A stretch of DNA of 7,028 nucleotides from Akkermansiaceae bacterium (lineage in GTDB: Bacteria; Verrucomicrobiota; Verrucomicrobiia; Verrucomicrobiales; Akkermansiaceae), in the NCBI GenBank assembly GCA_020627645.1, contig JAHDGN010000170.1, positions 1 through 7,028 of the forward strand. The letters run 5' to 3'. A model generated the notes under the pieces. The model ran no database searches, had not been told where the DNA came from, and worked only from the letters and a program-made list of their open reading frames with translations. Below, piece after piece: positions 1 through 6,345 of this stretch (within the stretch, counting starts at the first letter, position 1; every line of letters starts with the position of its first letter). A program made the position numbers and the translations under genes.

Positions 1-1
1 C

Positions 2-1177
2 ATTTACCCCGACAGGATTCGCTCTATCGAAATTCCAGTCACCATTACCGAAGCCATTCCCGAACCGCTATTTACACTGAATGGCCCATCAACCTGGAAT
101 GGGCGTGACCCAATAACGATCACCCCGAACATCTCAAATCTACCAGCCCTTCAAGCAACCTCCGCAACAAATCTCAGCTACCAATGGGAAACCAACAACG
201 TCGCCATCACCAAAAACATCAACCCAAACAGCCTCACTCTCGTCCGCTCACAAGGAAGTGGACTACTCACCATTTCCCTCACCCTAAGCAATGGAGGCCA
301 ACCAAGCACCATATCAAAAAGTATTCACATCACAGAGCCTAGCTCAGACCCATGGATCACTCGAACTCCTGGACTGAACGAAAAGGTCACAAATAACCAA
401 TTTATCGCTCGGGACCCATCAGGGAAGGGAACCATTTACTACAACGGAACCCAGTCCGGATCTCCTCAAGAAGTCTTCCTGAAAATATACACCACCAACA
501 ATGGGGACACCCTAATTGACACTCAACGGCAAAGCCTAAATGGAAATCGCTACGCCTTCAGTGCCCCAATCGACGCAGGAAAAATCACCTATAAGGTCGT
601 TTACGGAATCCGCAACAACGGGATCGATACCCCGCTAGACACCATATCCAATATCATCTGTGGAGACGCATTTCTAATCGAAGGGCAATCAAATGCCCTC
701 GCAACTGACAATGAAGTTCAACCAAATCTCACAACCACTCCATGGATTAGAACCTACGGCTTAACTCAAGGCTGGGGAGGAGGAGTCATCAAGGGTTCAG
801 AAATGCAACTAGGCGTATGGGGGTGGATGCTCGCCAACTACCTCGTGGACACATACGACATTCCCGTCTGCTTCATTAACGGCGCCCGAGGTGGCACCAG
901 AATCGATCAACACCTACCCAACCCCGATGGACACGGAAACCCAGGCCCCAACAACACCCATCAAATTTATGCAAATCTATATAACCGGATTACCGGGGCT
1001 CACCTCAGCCACGGAATCAAAGCCGTCATTTGGCACCAGGGCGAAAACAATCAAGGTGCAACCGGGCCAGACCCAGGCTTCGACTACCTTCACTATCAAA
1101 GACACTTCGTAGACATGTCAGCAGCCTGGAAACAAGATTTTCCAAATATTCAAAACTACTACATCTTTCAAATTTGA
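2..1177 (+). CDS. Part of the interrupted esterase before the TGA: Ig-like domains plus most of the SGNH domain (partial at 5' end)
   Basis: This is the 391-codon open stretch that would be translated if the TGA at 1175-1177 terminates. It contains the nucleophile block GDAFLIEGQSNALA (Ser codon 689-691), the oxyanion-type block NGARGGTRID (about 878-907) and the WHQGENN block (1031-1051). All three are typical of the sialate O-acetylesterase branch of SGNH hydrolases. The product would end at YYIFQI and lack the catalytic His, the following beta domain and the C-terminal domain, so I expect it to be inactive. The frame is open to the window edge, so the true start lies upstream. An internal ATG at 803 is not a credible start because it falls after the catalytic Ser. 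Confidence 0.7.
   Translation: MYPDRIRSIEIPVTITEAIPEPLFTLNGPSTWNGRDPITITPNISNLPALQATSATNLSYQWETNNVAITKNINPNSLTLVRSQGSGLLTISLTLSNGGQPSTISKSIHITEPSSDPWITRTPGLNEKVTNNQFIARDPSGKGTIYYNGTQSGSPQEVFLKIYTTNNGDTLIDTQRQSLNGNRYAFSAPIDAGKITYKVVYGIRNNGIDTPLDTISNIICGDAFLIEGQSNALATDNEVQPNLTTTPWIRTYGLTQGWGGGVIKGSEMQLGVWGWMLANYLVDTYDIPVCFINGARGGTRIDQHLPNPDGHGNPGPNNTHQIYANLYNRITGAHLSHGIKAVIWHQGENNQGATGPDPGFDYLHYQRHFVDMSAAWKQDFPNIQNYYIFQI
1175..1177 (+). other. In-frame TGA where Trp is expected in the SGNH esterase
   Basis: The context reads FQI-stop-PAACG. From memory, related esterases carry FQIWP here, so a single G-to-A change at base 1177 (TGG to TGA) explains it. The frame is unshifted on both sides and there is no other stop between 2 and 2111. 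TGA also serves as the normal stop at 2111-2113 and 6294-6296, and Trp is written TGG throughout, so a genome-wide code change is unlikely. The base after TGA is C, which is considered a relatively leaky context. Confidence 0.75.
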
Positions 1178-1255
1178 CCCGCCGCCTGTGGACTCAACGA
1201 CCAAACCGACCAGCTAAGGGAAGTTCAGAGAACCCTCCCTAAGCTATTCTCAAAT

Positions 1256-2113
1256 ATGCGCATCATGAGCACCCTAGGCATCATGCCAGGCTCCGGTTGT
1301 CACTACAATTCAGACGGCTATCAATTCATGACGAACCTCCTCTCACCAATGATCGAAAAAGATCACTATGGACTCACAACCCAAGGTCCAATCACCGCCC
1401 CCAATCTTTTATCAGCATGGTACTCCAATACCAACAAAACACAGATCACTCTTGAATTCGACCAAGCGATGGCTCCATGGGACAACATTTCTAACCGACA
1501 CCTCTACCTCGATGGAATCCCTGGCCGTGTCTCGTCGGGATCAACCTCAAACAACCGAATCACCCTCCAACTGAACTCCCCCTCAAGCGCCACTCAAATG
1601 ACTTACCTTAAGGGAAAAAGCTCACAGTGGGGCGGCGGACGAGCCCAACCCGAAATCATCTACGGTGCCAACGGAATCGCCGCCCTCACCTTCGCCGATG
1701 TATCCATCGCCAGCAATCAGCCAATCTCCTATCAAATATGGGCCGACTCCCCCTCCCAAGGGCTAATAAGCGGGCTTAATGACGCTCCAAATGATGACCC
1801 AGACCGGGATAGTGTCTCGAACTTACTTGAAATGATCCTTGGCGGAGACCCGCTTAAAGAATCAAGCTCCATTCTTCCCACAATCTCAGCGGACAACGTT
1901 CTCACTTTTCAACGCCACCAACGCCCAATTGATGGTCAGCTCACCCAATTCTTCGAATACAGCAACGACTTAGAAACTTGGTCCTCCGTAGAAATCCCTG
2001 TGACCAGCGCTGGAAATATTGAAGTAACTCCACAGACCAATTTCGACCTCATTTCGATCAACCTCCCCGACATTGGGCAACCCTCATTCTTTCGCCTCAG
2101 AGTCACCGAATGA
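1256..2113 (+). CDS. Part of the interrupted esterase after the TGA: catalytic His region, beta domain and C-terminal surface domain
   Basis: This stretch continues the esterase in the same frame. The bases between the TGA and this ATG (1178-1255) also read as sensible esterase sequence (PAACGLNDQTDQL...), so the ATG at 1256 is an internal Met and probably not a natural start. The segment holds GCHYNSDGY, whose His is the likely third catalytic-block residue, then a beta domain (LEFDQAM, LYLDG, GANGIAALTFADV). It ends with DPDRDSVSNLLEMILGGDPL (1799-1858) and a final domain with YSNDLETW and FFRLRVTE. Similar tails recur at the ends of many secreted verrucomicrobial proteins and may serve surface attachment or sorting; that role is inference. 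A 285-residue product from 1256 would need translational restart and would lack the nucleophile. Confidence 0.5.
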   Translation: MRIMSTLGIMPGSGCHYNSDGYQFMTNLLSPMIEKDHYGLTTQGPITAPNLLSAWYSNTNKTQITLEFDQAMAPWDNISNRHLYLDGIPGRVSSGSTSNNRITLQLNSPSSATQMTYLKGKSSQWGGGRAQPEIIYGANGIAALTFADVSIASNQPISYQIWADSPSQGLISGLNDAPNDDPDRDSVSNLLEMILGGDPLKESSSILPTISADNVLTFQRHQRPIDGQLTQFFEYSNDLETWSSVEIPVTSAGNIEVTPQTNFDLISINLPDIGQPSFFRLRVTE

Positions 2114-2239
2114 TCTCACCACCCTCACCCACTTCTCTACCCCCTCTCCAAAACACTGACTCTAGAGCTCCCCTGAAAAAATTGGCAATCCCGGCAAAAC
2201 CTTGTCAACTCACCCTCGTCCCGCTTCACTCCCCAAAAA
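2114..2239. other. Intergenic gap before tyrS, C-rich and G-poor
   Basis: There is no hairpin followed by a T run here, so I see no intrinsic terminator for the esterase gene. The first 50 bases are very rich in C and T with only one or two G, which would suit Rho-dependent termination (inference). A weak promoter-like pair, TTGGCA and TCAACT 17 bases apart (about 2182-2210), could drive tyrS, but the second half matches only three of six consensus positions. No T-box leader with specifier loop and antiterminator is visible, and the gap is short for one. Confidence 0.4.
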
Positions 2240-3424
2240 ATGATGAGCGAAGAAACACATCCAGACCTCGCCCAACTCCTTGCAGGCACTTCAAAAGTCC
2301 TCTCAGAAAAGGAACTCAACGATAAACTTCACGAAAACCGGCCACTTCGCATCAAGTTCGGAGTCGACCCCACAGCCCCTGACATCCACCTCGGCCACAC
2401 CGTCCCACTCGAGAAACTCCGCCAGTTTCAAGACCTCGGCCATACCGCCATTCTCCTAATTGGTGATTTTACCGCTACCGTGGGAGACCCAACCGGGCGA
2501 TCGACTGCTCGCCCACCTCTCACCCGAGAAGAAGTCCTCGCCAATGCCGAAACCTACACCGACCAAGCCTTCAAAGTCCTCAACCGCGAAAAAACCGAGA
2601 TCATCTTCAACGGAGAATGGTTCCGCCAAATGAACTATGAACAAGTTCTCAAACTCAATGCCAGAGTCACCCTCCAACAAATGCTCCAACGCGAAGACTT
2701 CAAAGAACGTGTTGCAGAAAGCAAGGAAGTTCGCCTCCACGAACTTCAATACCCCATCATGCAAGGCTGGGACTCGGTCGAACTCAAAGCCGACGTCGAA
2801 ATTGGCGGCACTGACCAACTCTTCAACATGCTTGTCGGCCGCGACTTGCAAAAAGAAGAACGGCAACAACAACAAACCGTCCTCTGCATGCCTCTTCTAG
2901 AGGGGCTTGATGGAGTGAAAAAAATGTCGAAGAGCGCTCATAACTACGTTGGTGTCAACGAATCACCTAACGAAATGTTCGGTAAAATCATGAGTATTAG
3001 CGACGAACTCATGGACCGATACTACCTCCTTTTGCTCGGCCTCCAACGCGACCCCGACACCCATCCCATGGAATCCAAAAAAGAACTCGCCCAAAAAATC
3101 ACCACCCGATACCACGACGAAGAAGGCGGAAAAGCTGCCCGAGATGAGTGGGATACCCGCTTCTCCAAAAAGAATCTAGCAGATGCCGACCTTCCTGAAA
3201 TCGATGCTTCAACCCTCCAAGGAAATCTCCTCGAAGTCGTAAGCTCCGTTTTCAAAACGAGCTTCAACCTCGAAAAATCGAACGGCGAACTCCGCAAGCA
3301 ATTCATCACCACCGGAGCAGTCCAACTCGATGGCGAAAAACTGACTGACCCCAATGCTGAATTTTCTGCACAACCAGGGCAAATCCTCCGCCTCAGCAAA
3401 AAACAATCCGTCCGGCTAAAATAA
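2240..3424 (+). CDS. tyrS: Tyrosyl-tRNA synthetase (TyrZ-like subtype)
   Basis: This enzyme attaches tyrosine to tRNA-Tyr using ATP in the cytoplasm and is essential for translation. The 394-residue product is a normal full length. Class I signatures are HLGH at 50-53 and KMSKS at 228-232. The tyrosine pocket is seen in YPIMQGWD (Y171, Q175, D178) and GGTDQ (187-191 region). The segment IKFGVDPTAPD (38-48), with Lys where the E. coli enzyme has a substrate-contacting Tyr, marks the shorter TyrZ-like subgroup. The C-terminal 60 or so residues (KQFITTGAVQLDGEKL, then GQILRLSKK) form an S4 RNA-binding domain. Trp177 replaces the more usual Tyr in QGYD but should not contact substrate directly. 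Two tandem ATGs (2240 and 2243) are possible starts with no Shine-Dalgarno before either, so the start could be one codon later. Confidence 0.97.
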   Translation: MMSEETHPDLAQLLAGTSKVLSEKELNDKLHENRPLRIKFGVDPTAPDIHLGHTVPLEKLRQFQDLGHTAILLIGDFTATVGDPTGRSTARPPLTREEVLANAETYTDQAFKVLNREKTEIIFNGEWFRQMNYEQVLKLNARVTLQQMLQREDFKERVAESKEVRLHELQYPIMQGWDSVELKADVEIGGTDQLFNMLVGRDLQKEERQQQQTVLCMPLLEGLDGVKKMSKSAHNYVGVNESPNEMFGKIMSISDELMDRYYLLLLGLQRDPDTHPMESKKELAQKITTRYHDEEGGKAARDEWDTRFSKKNLADADLPEIDASTLQGNLLEVVSSVFKTSFNLEKSNGELRKQFITTGAVQLDGEKLTDPNAEFSAQPGQILRLSKKQSVRLK

Positions 3425-3483
3425 ACCCCTCCGAAACCTCCTCCTTGCCTCTCAATCAAATCCTGCTATCTCAACGTCATATC

Positions 3484-4410
3484 ATGAACAGAAGAAAATT
3501 CACCACGATCACTGGCCTGTCGGCCCTCTCAGCAAACGCCTTCAGTAAAGAACAAGCCGCTCCCGAAGCAAAAACCGAAGCAAAACCTGGAATCTTCAAA
3601 GCAAAATTCGCCCCCAACCCAAATATTCTTCCCTACAACCCTGTCGAAAAACCTAACTATCTCGACAAGCTCAAATACGCTTATGATCTCGGATTTAGAG
3701 CCTGGGAAGATAACTGGATCGTCCGCCAGGACATGAAGACCATCGAAAAAATTGCCGAATTCGCACGGGATCACAAAATCGAACTGGGCGTCTGTGTCAT
3801 CACTGCCGGGCACGGTGCGAAATTCAACAACATCACCGATGGCCAATGGAAAAAGATCAAGGACGACCTCAAAAAGCGAATCGAGATCGCCAAAATCACT
3901 GGCCAGACAAACATGACGATGCTTCCCGGCATTCGCGACGAATCCATGAAACGCGAAGACCAAATTAAGGCTTCCGTTGACGCCATGAAAGTTTGCTGCG
4001 ACATCGTCGAAGAACACGGCATCATCCTCGCCCAAGAACCCCTTTCCCATGGCATCAGTGGCGGACAACCTCTCCTCCGCTCCTTCGAAGACGGACACCT
4101 CCTTTGCAAACTCGTGAACCGCAAGTCATGCAAACTCCTAGCGGACTTCTTCCACGAAGGCCAAATCGGCAACGTTGAGGGAATTGTAAAAACTGCCGAA
4201 AAAGTCTGGGACCAAGTCAGCTACGTCCAATACGGCGACACCCCAGGACGCAAAGAACCAGGGACCGGGAAACTTGACTATGTCGCAATCACCAAGTTCC
4301 TCCGCAAAAAGAACTTTACCGGAATTATCGGCATGGAACATGGAGCGAGCAAAAAAGGCCAGGAAGGAATCAATGCCCTCGTTGACGCATATAAGAAAAT
4401 CGACGCATAA
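3484..4410 (+). CDS. Tat-exported hydroxypyruvate isomerase/xylose isomerase-like TIM barrel protein
   Basis: The 308-residue protein begins MNRRKFTTITGLSALSANAF, a twin-arginine signal, so the folded protein is probably exported to the periplasm. The body is a TIM barrel of the sugar-isomerase/AP-endonuclease-2 family. Likely metal and catalytic residues are E185 (AQEPLSH), D221 and H224 (ADFFHEGQ), Q249 and D252 in the signature QYGDTPGRKEPGTG (249-262), and E285 (GMEHG). That signature is typical of hydroxypyruvate isomerase (Hyi) relatives, which interconvert hydroxypyruvate and tartronate semialdehyde. Verrucomicrobia and planctomycetes carry many exported paralogues of unknown substrate, so the exact reaction is open. 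ATG 3484 is chosen over a TTG 39 bases upstream because it puts the RR motif at the very N-terminus. It follows tyrS by 59 bases and may share its transcript; it is closed by a strong terminator. Confidence 0.85.
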   Translation: MNRRKFTTITGLSALSANAFSKEQAAPEAKTEAKPGIFKAKFAPNPNILPYNPVEKPNYLDKLKYAYDLGFRAWEDNWIVRQDMKTIEKIAEFARDHKIELGVCVITAGHGAKFNNITDGQWKKIKDDLKKRIEIAKITGQTNMTMLPGIRDESMKREDQIKASVDAMKVCCDIVEEHGIILAQEPLSHGISGGQPLLRSFEDGHLLCKLVNRKSCKLLADFFHEGQIGNVEGIVKTAEKVWDQVSYVQYGDTPGRKEPGTGKLDYVAITKFLRKKNFTGIIGMEHGASKKGQEGINALVDAYKKIDA

Positions 4411-4438
4411 CCCTTCAGAGTAATACCAAACCACTTTT

Positions 4439-4474
4439 AACGTCTGCTTTCACACGTGAGAGCAGACGTTTTTT
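4439..4474 (+). terminator. Intrinsic (Rho-independent) terminator after the isomerase-like gene
   Basis: A perfect 10-bp inverted repeat, aacgtctgct (4439-4448) and agcagacgtt (4461-4470), can extend inward by four more pairs (one G-T) to leave a CACG tetraloop. Six T residues end at 4474. It sits 28 bases after the stop codon. No matching T run exists for the opposite strand, so it acts on + strand transcripts only. It marks the end of the tyrS/isomerase transcription unit. Confidence 0.92.
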
Positions 4475-4627
4475 GTTCCACTTCCAGGTTGAAAAACTAC
4501 ATGCAATATTTAACTTATCTTAATTAAGAACTTCGCAAACAACTTCACAATTGCCAAACTGAGGTCGCATCACGTAGTAAAATTTGACCAATAATCTTTC
4601 AATACCATCATCAAACTCAATCATTTT
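4475..4627. promoter_or_regulatory. AT-richer intergenic region, probable promoter region of the DUF5069-like gene
   Basis: Because a terminator lies just upstream, the gene at 4628 needs its own promoter here. The best sigma70-like pair I can find is TTGACC (4584-4589) and CATCAT (4606-4611) with 16 bases between, which would give a leader of only about ten bases. This is weak evidence. The region also holds a 12-bp perfect palindrome, tcttaattaaga (4518-4529), and an imperfect 12-base tandem repeat starting aacttc (4529-4552), either of which could be a protein-binding site. Confidence 0.35.
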
Positions 4628-5134
4628 ATGCACTGGAACGAAGCTTTTCTTACCCTCTTCAGACGCTGTCTTGAAAAATACAAATCAGGCAACACCGACT
4701 TCAATTCATATTACACTGACGAAGACCTCTCCTTTCTAAAGTCAATTGGCTACAAACCACGCGAGTTCTTTGACTTTATTGAAGACCTAGGCGATGCCGG
4801 TGAACCGAGCGAGTCCACTGCCCTCCTGATTGCTGCCGTGCGCCGTGACTTTTTCCTCGTCATGCAAAACGCAAAGCACAGTGAACACGAAATCACCGTC
4901 AATGATCTCCCGACATTTGGCGACACTCTCAATGACATCGCATACCTACCCCGAATCATCACCAAAGCCGAGGCAAAGCTTCGAGGCGAACTAGACCCCG
5001 ACATCATGTTTGGATGTGGTGGCGATCGCCGATTCCTTCGTGATCACGGCAACATTCATCCAGCCGACTTCCTCCGTCATGTCTGGGCCGCCGAGGGAGA
5101 TCACCAAAAAATAGCAGTCCTTATAAAATCATAG
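4628..5134 (+). CDS. DUF5069-like protein of unknown function
   Basis: The 168-residue protein has no signal peptide or membrane segment and is probably cytoplasmic. The C-terminal half (about residues 95-168) resembles DUF5069: it has LPRIITKAEAKLRGEL (107-122) followed by MFGCGGDRRFL (127-137) and PADFLRHVW (145-153). I make this match from memory of the family pattern of a 'LPR-x3-KA-x-AKL' helix followed by 'C-x-x-DRRFL'. The N-terminal half is acidic and helical, with DAGEPSESTALLIAAVRRDFF (56-76) as its most distinctive stretch. I know of no established function. ATG 4628 has no Shine-Dalgarno. The gene stands alone between a terminator and the next gene, 148 bases downstream. Confidence 0.75.
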   Translation: MHWNEAFLTLFRRCLEKYKSGNTDFNSYYTDEDLSFLKSIGYKPREFFDFIEDLGDAGEPSESTALLIAAVRRDFFLVMQNAKHSEHEITVNDLPTFGDTLNDIAYLPRIITKAEAKLRGELDPDIMFGCGGDRRFLRDHGNIHPADFLRHVWAAEGDHQKIAVLIKS

Positions 5135-5145
5135 TCCCCCTTTTC

Positions 5146-5173
5146 TTGCGTAACCCCCTCATCGTAGTAAACT
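5146..5173 (+). promoter_or_regulatory. Possible sigma70-type promoter for the CAP-domain/Nudix pair
   Basis: TTGCGT (5146-5151) and TAAACT (5168-5173) are separated by 16 bases and match the consensus at four of six positions each. The site lies about 110 bases before the preferred start at 5283. The 5135-5282 gap has no hairpin with a T run. A 6-bp inverted repeat (gcgtaa 5148-5153, ttacgc 5173-5178) overlaps both hexamers and could be coincidental. Confidence 0.25.
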
Positions 5174-5282
5174 TACGCCGAAAACAGAAAAAAACTTCAC
5201 CAATCCAAGTCACAAATTAGAAAAAACTGTTGCAAACAACAAAAATGTGAATCAGTTCGCTCCCCCCTCAACCTCTTTTAAA

Positions 5283-6296
5283 ATGGTCAAAAGTCTTTCA
5301 GTTATTCTAGCCAGCCTAGCAATCAGTTTTCCGCTTACGGCAAAGACCACCACAAAGCTGCTGTTCTCCGAACTAAACAAAGTCGTCAAATCTGGCGAGG
5401 GACTGAACCAAATTCTCGTTGAGGTAAGGAACCTCGATTTTGATATTGTCCTAGAATCAGCTGACCGCTTCGACAAATCTTGGCCCAAATTAAAAGACAA
5501 TTACTCCACAAAACTTCGTCGCCAACTTTCAAAGTACACCCCGAAAAAACGCTCAAATCGAGAGATAAGGAAGATTTCTCAGCTCCGCCGCTCCCTCTCG
5601 GATGTCTACCAGCTCGATCCAGAGAAAGCTGGCAACCAACTCAATAAGGTTGCAAAAAAAGCATTTTCAGAACTCCTAAAAATGCACCAACCATCCTTCC
5701 AAGAAATTCTCCCCCGCCTCTCAAAAGGCCTGCAAAGTTCTCGCGCTAGCCTTGAAATATACGCAAGCTTTCGGGACGAAATTGGATTTCGCCTCGGCGA
5801 GCCTGCAACCATTTCGAGAGTTCGAGAATTCCAAGATCTCGAGGCTCAGGAAGCGTCAAAAGTCAGCTACTTTAGTAAGGACGGCTTATTACTCATGGAG
5901 AAAAACAATTCTTTGGCCATCAAGGCCAATCTAGGACCGCGGGAAAGGCAATGCATCCAACTCATTAACAAACATCGCCTAGCCCTTGGAATTCCCCCTC
6001 TCAAAATCGAACCACGATTATCTCGACTAGCCCTTTCTCACTCCCGGCTCATGAAAAAGAAAAACACTTTTGTCACTCCACAAAGAATCACAGGGAAAGT
6101 CAGTTTGAATAAGAAGCCAATCATCCGAACTGAGGACATAAAACGATCCTCAATTTGCCGAGATCGAACATCTGCTCAAGAAGCCTTTGCGGTCTGGTTC
6201 GCGAAACACGAAAATTTCAAACGAATGTTTGCGCCAAAAACCGTCAAAATCGGGATTGGCCGGTCTGGCACTTACTGGACCGCTCTCTACGAATGA
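5283..6296 (+). CDS. Secreted protein with helical N-terminal region and divergent CAP/SCP domain
   Basis: From ATG 5283 the 337-residue protein opens with MVKSLSVILASLAISFPLTA, a good Sec signal peptide. A GTG start at 5247 would add 12 residues before it and is less likely. Residues about 22-200 are basic, charged and predicted helical (SELNKVVK, KLRRQLSKY, LRRSLSDVYQLDPEKAGNQL), and I do not recognise them. Residues about 217-337 look like a CAP (SCP/PR1/YkwD) domain: INKHRLALGIPPLKIEPRLSRLA then SHSRLM (His253), EAFAVWF, His309, and IGIGRSGTYWTALYE. The middle of the CAP domain is shorter than usual, the common FxH motif after the first His is missing, and only RTED (281-284) hints at the conserved Glu. 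Bacterial CAP proteins are secreted and of mostly unknown biochemistry. The Nudix gene follows 49 bases later, so co-transcription is likely. Confidence 0.75.
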   Translation: MVKSLSVILASLAISFPLTAKTTTKLLFSELNKVVKSGEGLNQILVEVRNLDFDIVLESADRFDKSWPKLKDNYSTKLRRQLSKYTPKKRSNREIRKISQLRRSLSDVYQLDPEKAGNQLNKVAKKAFSELLKMHQPSFQEILPRLSKGLQSSRASLEIYASFRDEIGFRLGEPATISRVREFQDLEAQEASKVSYFSKDGLLLMEKNNSLAIKANLGPRERQCIQLINKHRLALGIPPLKIEPRLSRLALSHSRLMKKKNTFVTPQRITGKVSLNKKPIIRTEDIKRSSICRDRTSAQEAFAVWFAKHENFKRMFAPKTVKIGIGRSGTYWTALYE

Positions 6297-6345
6297 TCTG
6301 CAAACAGGCATTGAACTTAGGCCTCTAGCCGAACAGAATCTAGCC

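Larger units (their letters stand above)
2..2113 (+). pseudogene. Secreted SGNH esterase (sialate O-acetylesterase-like), interrupted by an in-frame TGA; 5' end outside the window
   Basis: One reading frame runs from base 2 to the TGA at 2111-2113 and is broken only by a TGA at 1175-1177. Both sides clearly belong to one protein: the SGNH Ser, Gly and Gly-Glu-Asn blocks lie before the stop, and the likely catalytic His (GCHY, His codon 1301-1303) lies after it. Domains in order are an Ig/PKD-like beta domain (about 50-340), a beta-rich linker domain (about 350-650), the SGNH hydrolase domain (about 655-1365), a second beta domain (about 1390-1710), a DPDRDSVSNLLE calcium-type repeat (1793-1831) and a short C-terminal domain ending FFRLRVTE. 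Such enzymes usually remove acetyl groups from sugars outside the cytoplasm. Substrate and exact family are inferred, and the N-terminus and any signal peptide are out of view. Whether the gene is dead, misread or read through cannot be settled here. Confidence 0.8.

Noticed and set aside
803..1177. Separate small gene starting at ATG 803
   Set aside because: The same frame is open to the left edge and carries the catalytic Ser block at 683-694, so 803 is an internal Met of the esterase.
1175..1240. Selenocysteine at the in-frame TGA
   Set aside because: The family pattern calls for Trp, not Cys, at this site, and I see no clear SECIS-like hairpin just after the codon.
2456..2875. Long minus-strand frame inside tyrS
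   Set aside because: It is the antisense shadow of a well-conserved gene with no recognisable motifs. The same holds for the minus-strand frames at 3022-3459, 3529-4098 and 4138-4434.
5228..5241. Small hairpin tgttg-caaa-caaca before the CAP-domain gene
   Set aside because: The stem is only five base pairs with no T run. It is too weak to call a terminator or regulatory structure.
5247..5282. GTG start for the CAP-domain protein
   Set aside because: It would place 12 polar residues before a clean signal peptide that starts at ATG 5283.
6293..6328. ATGA stop-start overlap at the end of the CAP-domain gene
   Set aside because: The ATG at 6293 opens a frame that ends after 11 codons and is not in the Nudix frame.
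6187..6345. 53-residue N-terminal extension of the Nudix protein from TTG 6187
   Set aside because: It overlaps the end of the CAP-domain gene in another frame, and the extension looks like out-of-frame translation. ATG 6346 gives the expected N-terminus.
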